DNA from: Pseudomonas multiresinivorans
GTDB taxonomy: Bacteria; Pseudomonadota; Gammaproteobacteria; Pseudomonadales; Pseudomonadaceae
NCBI RefSeq assembly: GCF_012971725.1
Contig: NZ_CP048833.1
Span: 3,286,001 to 3,350,000 of the forward strand
Direction of reading: 5' to 3'
Length of the DNA stretch: 64,000 nucleotides
A program made the position numbers and the translations under genes. This document shows, piece after piece, positions 35,756 to 45,823 of the stretch. A model generated the notes under the pieces. That model made no database searches, was not told the origin of the DNA, and was given only the letters and a program-made list of their open reading frames with translations. Position 1 is the stretch's first letter. Every line of letters begins with the position of its first letter.

Positions 35756-35807
35756 GATGGCGGTTCCTTCTTGGTGCGCTGAGCCCTAACCAGCGGTACC
35801 AAGGTGG

Positions 35808-35823
35808 AGCAGATGCCGTGCCG
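35808..35823 (-). promoter_or_regulatory. sigma-54 (-24/-12) promoter of fapA
   Basis: On the minus strand CGGCACGGCATCTGCT matches the consensus TGGCAC-N5-TTGCA: the invariant GG and GC are present with correct spacing. The predicted start is about 35797, leaving a 40-nt leader before fapA. The activator gene of the right class lies beside the operon. Confidence 0.75.
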
Positions 35824-35832
35824 CTTTTGATC

Positions 35833-35853
35833 TGTCATTGAGAATCAATGACA
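35833..35853. promoter_or_regulatory. TGTCATTGA/TCAATGACA palindrome upstream of the fapA promoter
   Basis: Perfect 9-bp arms (35833-35841, 35845-35853) flank GAA, centred about 46 bp upstream of the predicted fapA start. Half-site CATTGA is shared with the palindrome at 29004-29031. Its closeness to -24 is unusual for an enhancer, so it could also be a repressor site. Confidence 0.55.
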
Positions 35854-36380
35854 TAGCCGAAAGCGCCATGAGCCGTTGCGAGGCGAATGTCTCGGCGCTG
35901 ATACAGGACCGTCGTACCAAAGCCCTCCAGAGGCCTTGGAACGGGGCCTTGATCACTGATGAAGCGGATTGTGTTGCAGTGTTGATACACAACTTTGGGT
36001 GGGGAGGGCGAGGTGCAGCCCGTAGGCGTTTGCGGTGATTCCGGTGTTTCAGCGCGCTAACACAATGGGCTGATTTGTAGGCTTTCTGGTACTTGAGTAC
36101 TGCTGTCTTTTCAATGAATTAGGCATTTTGCATGATGGCGCGAACCGGCCTGGATCGTGGTTGTCTGCATCTTCCTGGCGCCGCTGGGAAGAGATTCCTT
36201 GCGAAAGTGCCAACGCTTCCTCTGCCGGAGCTGCGCAAGAGAAATTTTTGTGAATTTCATAGCGCCCGACGGCCAATGCATTAGCATGCGACGCCGTTGC
36301 GGCGCTTGCGCGCCTGGAGCAGGCAGCGGAAAAAACCATTAGAAATGTGCGAGCCAGCGTGCCTCGCGGGGGAAAGTAGT

Positions 36381-37211
36381 ATGGATCTGTGGAGCGCCTT
36401 TCAGGCCTTCATTCTTGGCGTGGTCGAGGGGCTTACCGAGTTCCTGCCGATCTCCAGCACCGGCCACCAGATCATCGTGGCGGACCTCATCGGCTTTGGC
36501 GGCGAACGCGCCGAGGCCTTCAACATCATCATCCAGCTCGCCGCCATCCTTGCCGTGGTCTGGGAGTTCCGCCGCAAGATCCTCGACATCGTCTGCGGCC
36601 TGCCCACCCAGCCCAAGGCACAACGCTTCACCATCAACCTGCTGATCGCCTTCTTCCCCGCCGTGGTGCTGGGCGTGGCTTTCGCCGACTACATTCACCA
36701 TTACCTGTTCAACCCGATCACCGTGGCCGTGGCCCTGGTGGTGGGCGGCGTGATCATGCTCTGGGCGGAGAAGCGCCAGCACGTGATCCACGCCGAAACC
36801 GTCGACGACATGACCTGGAAGGAAGCCCTGAAGGTCGGCTGCTGCCAGTGCCTGGCGCTGATTCCGGGCACCTCGCGCTCCGGCGCGACCATCATCGGTG
36901 GCCTGCTGTTCGGCCTGTCGCGCAAGGCCGCCACCGAGTTCTCCTTCTTCCTCGCCATGCCCACCATGGTCGGCGCCGCGGTCTACTCCGGCTACAAGTA
37001 CCGCGATGTCTTCCAGCCAGCGGATCTGCCGGTGTTTGCCGTGGGCTTCGTCACTTCGTTTATCTTCGCGATGATCGCCGTGCGCGGCCTGCTCAAGTTC
37101 ATCGCGAACCACAGCTATGCGGCTTTCGCCTGGTACCGTATCGTGTTCGGCCTGCTGATCCTGGCAACCTGGCAGTTCGCCCTGATCGACTGGAGCAGCG
37201 CCAAACCCTGA
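36381..37211 (+). CDS. uppP: undecaprenyl-diphosphate phosphatase UppP/BacA
   Basis: Inner-membrane undecaprenyl pyrophosphate phosphatase, 276 residues, recycling the lipid carrier of cell-wall synthesis and giving some bacitracin tolerance. Both signature motifs are present: EGLTEFLPISSTGH (about 17-30) and PGTSRSGATI (about 171-180). ATG 36381 follows GGGGGAAAGTAGT; the frame is open further upstream but without the family's N-terminus. Confidence 0.97.
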   Translation: MDLWSAFQAFILGVVEGLTEFLPISSTGHQIIVADLIGFGGERAEAFNIIIQLAAILAVVWEFRRKILDIVCGLPTQPKAQRFTINLLIAFFPAVVLGVAFADYIHHYLFNPITVAVALVVGGVIMLWAEKRQHVIHAETVDDMTWKEALKVGCCQCLALIPGTSRSGATIIGGLLFGLSRKAATEFSFFLAMPTMVGAAVYSGYKYRDVFQPADLPVFAVGFVTSFIFAMIAVRGLLKFIANHSYAAFAWYRIVFGLLILATWQFALIDWSSAKP

Positions 37212-37228
37212 TCCGATAGCGAGTGAAC

Positions 37229-37939
37229 GTGGAAAAGAACGGCACCATCAGCCGCTGGGACGATGACAAGGGCTTCGGCTTCATCCACCCCCAGGCCGGC
37301 GGCAAGGAAGTCTTCCTGCACATTTCCGACTTCCGCGGCGACCGCCGCCCGGAAGCGGGCGACCAGGTGTGTTACGTCGAAGGCGCCGGCAAGGACGGCC
37401 GCCCCCGCGCCGATCACGCCCGCCTTGCCGGGCTGGCCATCGATACTCCGGCAATCCGCCGCAAGCCCGCCGCGGCGGCGACCCGCGAGCGCGCACGCAG
37501 CGGGCGCGAAGTGGCCTTCCCCAGCGCGCCGAAGCATTCGCTGGGGCGCGCGCTGGCGGTTCTTGCTGCACTGCTGGCGCTGCCCGTCATCGGCTCGCTG
37601 CTCTGGCTGAAGGACGGCTATTTCGTCTGGTTCCTGCTGCTCTATCCCGTCTTCAGCGTGCTGGCCTTCCTCGCCTACTGGCGTGACAAACGCAGCGCCG
37701 AGCGCAACGACTGGCGCACTCCCGAGCAGAGCTTGCACCTGCTGGAGCTGCTGGGTGGTTGGCCGGGGGCCTTCCTGGCCCAGCAGGTGTTCCGCCACAA
37801 GACCCGCAAACTGTCCTTCCAGGTGGTGTTCTGGGCCATCGTCGTGCTGCACCAGGTGTTCTGGATCGACTGGCTCAGCGGCGGCCGGCTGCTGGGCTGG
37901 ATCGGGGCGTTGATGGGGCTGGGAACGAACCCGGCGTAA
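37229..37939 (+). CDS. cold-shock domain/DUF1294 membrane protein
   Basis: Bifunctional-looking protein of about 236 residues. An N-terminal cold-shock/OB-fold domain (about 1-65, with GTISRWDDDKGFGFIHP and KEVFLHISDFRGDRRPEAGD) is joined through an Arg-rich linker to a C-terminal DUF1294 membrane domain with about four hydrophobic segments (about 105-225). GTG 37229 after GAG is chosen; GTG 37223 is possible. The gene starts 17 bp after uppP on the same strand, so may be cotranscribed. The fusion suggests RNA binding at the membrane. Confidence 0.85.
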   Translation: MEKNGTISRWDDDKGFGFIHPQAGGKEVFLHISDFRGDRRPEAGDQVCYVEGAGKDGRPRADHARLAGLAIDTPAIRRKPAAAATRERARSGREVAFPSAPKHSLGRALAVLAALLALPVIGSLLWLKDGYFVWFLLLYPVFSVLAFLAYWRDKRSAERNDWRTPEQSLHLLELLGGWPGAFLAQQVFRHKTRKLSFQVVFWAIVVLHQVFWIDWLSGGRLLGWIGALMGLGTNPA

Positions 37940-37948
37940 TCGTCCCGC

Positions 37949-38854
37949 TCAGACCGGCCAATCGTCCTTCGAAAAACCCTCCTCGAGATAATCGAGCAAG
38001 GCCCGCACCGCCGGCAGGATGCCTCGTCGGTGCGGGTACACCGCCTGCAGGTAGGCCTCCGGTTCACTCCAGGCGGGCAGTACGCGCACCAGGCGACCGT
38101 CCTCCAGTTCCTCGGTGCAGTAGTGCAGCGGTAGAAGTGTCACGCCCAGCCCCGCCAGGGCGACGTTCTTGCGCAGATTGAAGTCCTCGACTGCCAGCCG
38201 TGCCTCCAGCGCGACTTCCTTGATCTCACCCTGCGGGCCGGTCAGCTTCATGTGCACGCGACGGTCGTTGTCGATGGCGCCGAGGACGGGCAGGGTGGCC
38301 AGGTCTTCCGGCACGCGCAGCTTGACGCCATTGAGCAGCGAAGGCGCAGCCACCAGCGCAGTCTTCGCCAGACGCAGGCGCCGCGAGATCAGCGACAGGT
38401 CTTCATCGCCCGGCGCCCGCACCCGCAGGGCGACATCGATGCTTTCGTTGAGCAGGTCGACGCGGCGGTTGGTCAGCATCAGCTCCAGGTTCACCTGCGG
38501 ATAGGCCGCGAGAAAGCCCGGCAGCATCTCGTTCAGCGAGGTTTCCGCCAGCGCCACCGGGCATGACAGCCTCACCCGTCCGCGCGGTTCCGCGCTCAGT
38601 TGCGCGGCCACCTCGTCCGCCATCTCGGCTTCCACCAGCATCGCCTGGCAGTGCCGGTAATAGCGCTCGCCCAGGTCGGTGAGCGCCAGTTTGCGGGTCG
38701 TGCGTTGTAGCAGGCGCACATTCAAGCGCGCCTCCAGCTCTGCTACTCGCCGCGACAGGCGCGACTTCGGCAAGCCCAGCAGGCGTCCGGCGGCGGCGAA
38801 TCCACCGGCCTCCACCACCTTGGCGAAATAGAAGAGGTCATTGAGGTCCTGCAT
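37949..38854 (-). CDS. LysR-family regulator divergent from azoR
   Basis: LysR-type regulator, 301 residues: helix-turn-helix DLNDLFYFAKVVEAGGFAAAGRLLGLPKSRLSRRVAELEARL and an effector domain containing VRLSCPVALAETSLNEMLPGFLAAYPQVNLELMLTNRRVDL. It is divergent from the azoreductase gene with 133 bp between starts, the usual quinone/azo-responsive arrangement. It converges with the DUF1294 gene (9 bp between stops). Confidence 0.85.
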   Translation of the reverse strand: MQDLNDLFYFAKVVEAGGFAAAGRLLGLPKSRLSRRVAELEARLNVRLLQRTTRKLALTDLGERYYRHCQAMLVEAEMADEVAAQLSAEPRGRVRLSCPVALAETSLNEMLPGFLAAYPQVNLELMLTNRRVDLLNESIDVALRVRAPGDEDLSLISRRLRLAKTALVAAPSLLNGVKLRVPEDLATLPVLGAIDNDRRVHMKLTGPQGEIKEVALEARLAVEDFNLRKNVALAGLGVTLLPLHYCTEELEDGRLVRVLPAWSEPEAYLQAVYPHRRGILPAVRALLDYLEEGFSKDDWPV

Positions 38855-38987
38855 GGGATTGTCCTGCTGGTGAGACGAATCATTGCATTTTTGCCGACTT
38901 ATCGAAGATTGGCCACATGCGTAGTCTTGCCCTCAACGACGAATTGCTCCGCCAGACCCCCTGGCCACCTTCCCCGGAGAGAAAGAC

Positions 38988-39596
38988 ATGAAACTGCTGC
39001 ACATTGATTCCAGCATCCTTGGCGACAACTCCACCTCCCGCCAGCTGAGCGCCGAACTGGTCGCCGCCTGGGCCGCCGCCGAGCCGGGTGTCGACGTCAC
39101 CTACCGTGACCTCGCCGCCGACGCCATCAGCCACCTGTCGGCCGCCAGCCTGGTTGCCGCCGGCACTCCGGCAGAACTGCGCGACGCCGCGCAGAAGCAC
39201 GAAGCCGCCCTGGGCGAGCAAAGCATCAAAGAGTTCCTGGCTGCCGACGCCATCGTCATTGGCGCGCCGATGTACAACTTCTCGATCCCCAGCCAGCTGA
39301 AGGCCTGGATCGATCGCATCGCCGTTGCCGGCAAGACCTTCCGCTACACCGAGAGCGGCCCGGAAGGCCTGGCTGGCGGCAAGAAGGTCATCATCGTCTC
39401 CACCGCCGGCGGCATCCATGCCGGCCAACCCAGCGGTGTAGCCCATGAGAACTACCTCGAGCTGGTGCTGAACTTCCTCGGTATCACCGACATCGAGGTC
39501 GTGCGTGCCGAAGGTCTGGCCTACGGTGACGAGCCGCGCCGCAACGCCATTGCCGGCGCCCAGGCGAGCATTGCCAGCCAGTTCGCTGCTGCCTGA
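38988..39596 (+). CDS. azoR: FMN-dependent NADH-azoreductase (quinone reductase)
   Basis: Flavodoxin-fold FMN-dependent NADH:quinone/azo reductase, 202 residues. The N-terminus MKLLHIDSSILGDNSTSRQLSAELV is the FMN-phosphate binding loop, and GAPMYNFSIPSQLKAWIDRIAVAGKTFRYTE the flavin-facing block. It detoxifies quinones, nitro- and azo-compounds by two-electron reduction. ATG follows GGAGAGAAAGAC. It is probably controlled by the adjacent LysR protein. Confidence 0.92.
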   Translation: MKLLHIDSSILGDNSTSRQLSAELVAAWAAAEPGVDVTYRDLAADAISHLSAASLVAAGTPAELRDAAQKHEAALGEQSIKEFLAADAIVIGAPMYNFSIPSQLKAWIDRIAVAGKTFRYTESGPEGLAGGKKVIIVSTAGGIHAGQPSGVAHENYLELVLNFLGITDIEVVRAEGLAYGDEPRRNAIAGAQASIASQFAAA

Positions 39597-39608
39597 GTAA
39601 CGCCGCTG

Positions 39609-39640
39609 AAAAAAAGCCCCGCATTGCGGGGCTTTTTCTT
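39609..39640 (+). terminator. terminator after azoR
   Basis: AGCCCCGC/GCGGGGCT stem around ATT (39615-39633) flanked by A-run and T-run. Confidence 0.92.
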
Positions 39641-39781
39641 TTGCCGTCCGTCTGCCGTTTCAGGGCGCTGAAAACTGGCGCGTACTATGCAGATATTTCC
39701 GTTTGGCGGTGCCCGGCGGCTTTTTTCCTACGACATGCCCCGTGGCGCCTGATCTGGATACGTTTCGGGACGGTGTGCACC

Positions 39782-40807
39782 ATGGCGAGGCGCCTGCTCT
39801 GGGTTCTTCTGCTCGTTACTTTCGGTACCGCGGTCAGTACCTCCAGCTGGGCCTCTTCCGGTTGGGGCGTCGGATTCCATCGTCTTCAGGTGAGCGACCC
39901 GCTGGATCAGCAGCCGATGAAGGCCATCGCCTTCTACCCGACGCGCGCCGCCGAACAGCCTCTGCACCTGGGCAACTTCATCCTCGACGTCGCCTATGAA
40001 GGCAAGACCGCCAACGGGCGCTTCCCGCTGCTGGTGATGTCCCACGGCAACTACGGCACGCCGCTGGCCCATCGTGACCTGATCGAAGCGCTGGTGCGCA
40101 AGGGCTTCGTGGTGGTGACGCTGCTGCATCCCGGCGACAACCTGCATGACCACAGCCGCCTGGGCGCGCTAAGCAATCTGTACGGGCGGCCGCTGCAGGT
40201 TTCCGAAACCATCAGTGCCGCACTGCTCGATCCGCAGATCGCGGGCATCGTCGACCCGCGCAAGGTCGGTGTGATCGGCTATTCCGCCGGCGGTGAGACC
40301 GCTCTGATCCTGGCCGGCGCCCAGCCGCGCCTGGAACGGCTGATCAAGTACTGCCAGCAGCGCCCGGACGACCGTGACGCCTGCAGCGAGAAAGGCGAGG
40401 TGCGCGCCGACCGCAGCGACCTGGTACCCATGGCCGACCCGCGCGTTGGCGCCTTGCTCCTGCTCGCGCCGCTGAGCCTGATGTATGGCGCCCATGAACT
40501 GGAGGACGTGCAGGTGCCGGTTCTGCTCTACACCGGCAACGACGACCATATCCTCGACTGGAAGAAGAATGCCGGCGCGCTGGCACGCAAGCTGCCACAG
40601 CAGGCGGACCTGCGGGTGCTGGATGGGGCAGGGCACTTTGTCTTCATGTCGCCCTGTTCGGAAGAAGAGAAGGAAGCCACGCCGGACCTGTGCACCGACA
40701 CCCAGGGCGTCGACCGCCAGGCCATCCACCGTGACCTGGCCGCCTCGGCGGCGGAGTTCTTCGACGTCAGCCTGGGTAGCGCAACGATGCAGACGTCGGG
40801 GCGTTGA
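39782..40807 (+). CDS. alpha/beta hydrolase, predicted secreted (dienelactone-hydrolase-like)
   Basis: Serine hydrolase of the alpha/beta fold, 341 residues. A signal peptide (about 1-26, SWAS) is followed by HLGNFILDVAYEGKTANGRFPLLVMSHGNYG and the nucleophile elbow GYSAGGET (Ser near residue 165). The acid and base are probably in YTGNDDHI and GAGHFVFM. ATG 39782 follows GGGACGGTGTGCACC; the frame is open upstream but a secretory start fits here. Platelet-activating-factor-hydrolase-like members share this layout. The substrate is unknown. Confidence 0.8.
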   Translation: MARRLLWVLLLVTFGTAVSTSSWASSGWGVGFHRLQVSDPLDQQPMKAIAFYPTRAAEQPLHLGNFILDVAYEGKTANGRFPLLVMSHGNYGTPLAHRDLIEALVRKGFVVVTLLHPGDNLHDHSRLGALSNLYGRPLQVSETISAALLDPQIAGIVDPRKVGVIGYSAGGETALILAGAQPRLERLIKYCQQRPDDRDACSEKGEVRADRSDLVPMADPRVGALLLLAPLSLMYGAHELEDVQVPVLLYTGNDDHILDWKKNAGALARKLPQQADLRVLDGAGHFVFMSPCSEEEKEATPDLCTDTQGVDRQAIHRDLAASAAEFFDVSLGSATMQTSGR

Positions 40808-40834
40808 TCCGGGGCTGAGCAAAAAGGTGCCTCT

Positions 40835-40901
40835 TGTAGGAGCGAGCTTGCTCGCGAATGGGTTTCCCGGCTGCATTCGTGTCAGACAGGTTCGCTCCTA
40901 C
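40835..40901. repeat. degenerate REP pair
   Basis: An intact left unit TGTAGGAGCGAGCTTGCTCG... faces a shortened right unit GGTTCGCTCCTAC. Confidence 0.8.
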
Positions 40902-40919
40902 GAAGATCAAAAGAGCAAG

Positions 40920-40950
40920 AAAAAGCCCCGCACTGGGCGGGGCTTTTTCA
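40920..40950. terminator. bidirectional terminator between the hydrolase and ABC-F gene
   Basis: AGCCCCGC/GCGGGGCT stem with A and T runs on both sides, 18 bp from the ABC-F stop; it may serve both convergent genes. Confidence 0.9.
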
Positions 40951-40967
40951 TTGCAGCTTGGCGTTGA

Positions 40968-42557
<1,590 letters not shown>

Positions 42558-42767
42558 CTGACTGACCCTTGGCTGGACATGGTGCGCGCCGGGCGCTGAC
42601 GGCGCGGGCGGGCATGGAAGGCGCGGTCGTCGAACAAGACCGACAGGCGCCTGGCAAAGCCGCTCATTATGCCACGGCCAGGTCCGGGCTGCATGCTTTG
42701 CTGCTGCAGCGCCCAATCTGCGGGCATAGGTCGACATCCGACAGTTGAAACCCCCCATTGTCCTGCA

Positions 42768-42792
42768 TCAGAATTCGGTGTTCAGAATTCTG
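42768..42792 (+). promoter_or_regulatory. direct repeats of TCAGAATTC before the PLD-like gene
   Basis: Two TCAGAATTC copies start at 42768 and 42782 (14 bp apart); the second is part of a perfect CAGAATTCTG palindrome at 42783-42792, which overlaps the ribosome region of the gene at 42804. They could bind a regulator. No direct evidence. Confidence 0.3.
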
Positions 42793-42803
42793 GTGGGGGC
42801 TGT

Positions 42804-43754
42804 ATGAAAATCCTAAACGCTCAACATTCGCTCAAGCAGTACCTGGAGCAGGTCAGCGGCAAGCTGATCACGGTCGTCTCGGCCTCCGCCAGTGAAACCG
42901 AGTCACTGATCGAAACCCTGGTGGGAAAGGGCAATCGCCTGGACCTGCTGGTGGGCACCATCAATTCCTTCACCTCGCCGGACTTCATCGACTTCTGCGT
43001 CCGCGACGCCGGCAAGAGCGTGACCCTGCATGTGGATTTTCGCGCACAGAACAGCGTGCACTGGAAGCTGGTGCTCATCGAGCCGGACGTGGTGATCCTC
43101 GGCAGCGCCAACTTCACCGAGATCGGCCTTAGCCTGACCCGCGACACCGTCACCGTGATCCAGGACGCGGCGCTGTATGCCGATTACCTGGCGCGAGTGA
43201 CTGAGATCAAGGGCATGGACGGCGTGGTGCTGGGCGAGGACGTGCCGGCGTTCGACGAGCAACTGGAGGAGTACCGCCAGAGCCACCGCCGCGTGCAGGC
43301 GAGCCTGGCGCGCAGCGCGCAGTACCTGGACGGCGAGAGCTGGCTGGGTGACGAGACAAACCAGAGCATCCCGCTGTTCATCTGGTACAGCGACCACTCC
43401 GACGAATCCGAGGAACAGGCCGAAGCCTTCCTGCACGCCAGCAGCGATGGCGTGGACTGGGACGACGTGCGCGAGTTCTTCACCTACGAATGCGCAGAGG
43501 GCGTGCTGCCCTATGAGGAAGGCGACATGGTGCTGACCGCGCGCTGCAATGGCACGCACATCGGCTTCTATACCTTCGACCGCATCCTCTACCGCAACGG
43601 CACCTACTTCATCTATTCCTATCGCAAGAAGCGCTATACCCAGCCGTTCAAGCTGGAGGACGCCAAGGAGCGCCTGAAGGACGTGATCCCGGACTGGTAC
43701 GAGGAAATGCGCACCTCCCTCAATCGCCACGACATCAACAGCGTGGTGCGCTGA
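42804..43754 (+). CDS. phospholipase D-like protein with a single HKD-type half
   Basis: 316-residue protein with a PLD-like domain in its N-terminal half: His86-Trp-Lys88 in QNSVHWKLVLIEPDVVILGSANFTEIGLS, an HxK..GSxN arrangement. The family's Asp is replaced by Glu, and only one HKD half is visible. Single-HKD nucleases such as BfiI dimerise to build an active site. The C-terminal half (about 180-316) has no recognised motif. ATG 42804 follows GGTGGGGGCTGT. The function is unknown; nuclease or lipid-hydrolase activity would need the residue check. Confidence 0.65.
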   Translation: MKILNAQHSLKQYLEQVSGKLITVVSASASETESLIETLVGKGNRLDLLVGTINSFTSPDFIDFCVRDAGKSVTLHVDFRAQNSVHWKLVLIEPDVVILGSANFTEIGLSLTRDTVTVIQDAALYADYLARVTEIKGMDGVVLGEDVPAFDEQLEEYRQSHRRVQASLARSAQYLDGESWLGDETNQSIPLFIWYSDHSDESEEQAEAFLHASSDGVDWDDVREFFTYECAEGVLPYEEGDMVLTARCNGTHIGFYTFDRILYRNGTYFIYSYRKKRYTQPFKLEDAKERLKDVIPDWYEEMRTSLNRHDINSVVR

Positions 43755-43912
43755 CGCCCCGCCATTCATCGGCGCGCAGCCGGCCTGTCGACGGGTCGCA
43801 CCCTGCGCGCCTTGGCATTTTCCGCCGTGCCGGCTAGCATCCTGCCAGTATCTCGACGTCGCATGCTGCTGTTGCGTGAGCCTGTCAGAAACCTGTCAGG
43901 AGGCAAAGGATC

Positions 43913-44194
43913 ATGCCGCAACTTCCCCCCGATGAAGTCCCCGTTCGCCGCCGCATGCGCTGGCACTGGCGGCTGTTGACGCTGAAGATCTACATCCTTT
44001 CGGTATTCCTGCTCGCCTGCATGCTCGGCGGCAGCGCGATGCTGTTCCTCAATACGCTCAACGAGACGCTGGAGCCCGCCCAACGCCTGGGCTCCTTCGC
44101 GGCCGGTGCGCTGATCCTGCTGTTGTGCGTCCACATCCTGCGCATGGGCTTGCCGCCGATGCCCTGGCTGACCAGGCGACGCAGCCTGGAATAG
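43913..44194 (+). CDS. small two-helix membrane protein, function unknown
   Basis: 93-residue hypothetical protein with two hydrophobic segments (about 23-47 and 62-82) and a basic N-terminus (VRRRMRWHWRLL). ATG 43913 follows a strong ribosome site (CAGGAGGCAAAGGATC). A strong terminator follows. No family recognised. Confidence 0.7.
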   Translation: MPQLPPDEVPVRRRMRWHWRLLTLKIYILSVFLLACMLGGSAMLFLNTLNETLEPAQRLGSFAAGALILLLCVHILRMGLPPMPWLTRRRSLE

Positions 44195-44208
44195 AGGCCG
44201 GAATGAAA

Positions 44209-44245
44209 AACGCCCCGTGGCATCGCTGCCACGGGGCGTTCTGCT
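44209..44245 (+). terminator. strong terminator, 14-bp stem
   Basis: Arms AACGCCCCGTGGCA (44209-44222) and TGCCACGGGGCGTT (44227-44240) with loop TCGC. It lies between the convergent membrane-protein and OprD genes. Confidence 0.88.
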
Positions 44246-44263
44246 TCGAGCCTGATCAGATCA

Positions 44264-45541
44264 TCAGAAGATGTTGACCGGGTACTCGACGAAGACGCGC
44301 ACTTCGTTGCCGTCGTCGTTGTAGGAGCGGGCGTCGTTGGACACGCGCAGCCAGGAACCGCGCAGCTTGACCGACAGGTCCTTGGCCGGGCCGTCCTGGA
44401 CGACGTATTTCAGCTGGTTGAAGATTTCGCGCTCTTTGCCATTGCTGGTCTCGGCGGTCTTGATGTTGTCGCCGTAGACGTAGGCCACGGTGTAGCTCAG
44501 GCCCGGAACGCCGTACTCGGTGAGGTCCAGGCTGTAGCTGCCCTGCCAGGAGCGCTCGTCCTCGCCGTTGAAGTCCGACCAGTAGGAGTTGGCCAGCCAG
44601 ATGGTGGTGCCGCCATCACCCAGGCCGCCTTCGTTCTGGTACCAGCCGTACTGGTAGCCGGAGTCGCCGTTGTTGCGCTGGTGCGCGACCATGAAGGTGT
44701 GGGCGCCGATGTTGTAGGCGGCCGACAGGCTCCAGATGGTGTTCTTGGTGCCGTCGATGCCGTGGTCGGCAGCGAAGTCTTCGTTCACGCGGGTGCGATA
44801 GCCGTTGAAGTCCAGGGTCAGGGACTGCTTGTCGGCCACCGGGATGACGTAGTTCAGGTTCATGTACTGCTTGCGAGCGACGTCTTCGCTCTCGTAGCCG
44901 TACAGCGAGCCGCTGAAGTTGTCGGTGAACTTGTAGCTGCCGCCGAATACGTCGATGCGTTTCAAGCCGCCGCTGTCACGCCCTTCGGCGCTCTTGCGGG
45001 TTTCCGAGGTGAAGCGGCCGACGTTCAGCTCCAGGCCTTCGATCTCCTTGGAGGTGATCAGGGTGCCGGTGAAGCTTTCCGGCAGCAGGCGGGAGTTGTC
45101 GTAGCTCAGTACCGGCAGGGCCGGCATCTGGTCACCGTACTTGATCACGGTGTTGGAGAAGCGAGCCTTCACCGCACCACCGGCGCGGGCCAGGTCGTTG
45201 GCGGCTTCGCCGCTGTCGCCCTGCTTGAAGAAGTCGATGCCGGCAGCGCCGCTCTTGCCTTGGCCGCCATCCAGACGCAGGGCGTACATGCCGAAGGCGT
45301 CAACGCCGAAGCCCACGGTGCCCTGGGTGAAGCCGGAGGTGAAGGTCGCGGTAGCGGCCTGGCCCCACTCGGCCTTGTCGTCGCGGCCGTGCTTGTAGTC
45401 GCGATTCATGTAGGCGTTGCGGAAGAACAGGTCCAGGTGGCTGTCTTCGACGAAGCCCTTGGCGGCGGACTGGTCTTCGGCCATGGCGGCGGTCGACGCG
45501 AGGATCCCCAGTGCGAGCAGACTGATCCGGTGGTTCAGCAT
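44264..45541 (-). CDS. OprD-family outer-membrane porin
   Basis: OprD-type specific porin, 425 residues, with signal peptide (about 1-22, ending AAMA|ED). The family N-terminus FVEDSHLDLFFRNAYMNRDYKHGRDDKAEWGQAATATFTSGFTQGTVGFGVDAFGMYALRLDGG is unmistakable, and it ends on the aromatic residue in VRVFVEYPVNIF. These porins import amino acids, organic acids and related solutes; sequence does not reveal which one. The 282-bp gap upstream (45542-45823) should hold its promoter; nothing else is recognised in it. Confidence 0.93.
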   Translation of the reverse strand: MLNHRISLLALGILASTAAMAEDQSAAKGFVEDSHLDLFFRNAYMNRDYKHGRDDKAEWGQAATATFTSGFTQGTVGFGVDAFGMYALRLDGGQGKSGAAGIDFFKQGDSGEAANDLARAGGAVKARFSNTVIKYGDQMPALPVLSYDNSRLLPESFTGTLITSKEIEGLELNVGRFTSETRKSAEGRDSGGLKRIDVFGGSYKFTDNFSGSLYGYESEDVARKQYMNLNYVIPVADKQSLTLDFNGYRTRVNEDFAADHGIDGTKNTIWSLSAAYNIGAHTFMVAHQRNNGDSGYQYGWYQNEGGLGDGGTTIWLANSYWSDFNGEDERSWQGSYSLDLTEYGVPGLSYTVAYVYGDNIKTAETSNGKEREIFNQLKYVVQDGPAKDLSVKLRGSWLRVSNDARSYNDDGNEVRVFVEYPVNIF

Positions 45542-45823
45542 CTTGATTTCCTTAATGGTGCAGCGCCAGCGAACAGAAAGAAAAAAGCTCTCCGCCCCGT
45601 GGTGCGTGAACGGGGTAGGTGGAGTCCTGTGCTGGCATGTTCTTTTGGTTGTATTCGGGGCGTGGTCGCCCCGGCGCCGCGGGATGATAACAGAGGATCG
45701 AACTTTTTCGTCCAGGCTCTGTCACGCGGATGTCATGATGACCTGATCAACGGTGATGGCTCCCGGATCACGGGTGCTCGAAGGCAATCAGCGCTGTTGC
45801 GCTTTAAGACCGCGCCGCGTCGT

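Larger units (their letters stand above)
35756..36380. other. 625-bp divergent region, fapA to uppP
   Basis: AT-richer than its surroundings. It contains the fapA -24/-12 promoter (35808-35823), a 21-bp palindrome (35833-35853), and at about 35950-35975 an imperfect dyad TTGTGT...ACACAA. The right part should hold the uppP promoter; no convincing -35/-10 pair was identified. No gene is supported. Confidence 0.5.

Noticed and set aside
35793..35815. GGTACCAAGGTGG near the fapA start, similar to the TACCAA motif of the PQQ genes
   Set aside because: It overlaps the predicted fapA -12/+1 region, lacks the GTAG extension and stands alone, so it is likely chance.
35838..36038. 66-codon open frame between fapA and uppP
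   Set aside because: It overlaps the predicted fapA regulatory palindrome, has no ribosome site and no protein-like composition.
42768..42792. The CAGAATTCTG palindrome considered as an inserted repeat end
   Set aside because: Only two short copies side by side, with no further copy in the window; kept as a weak operator only.
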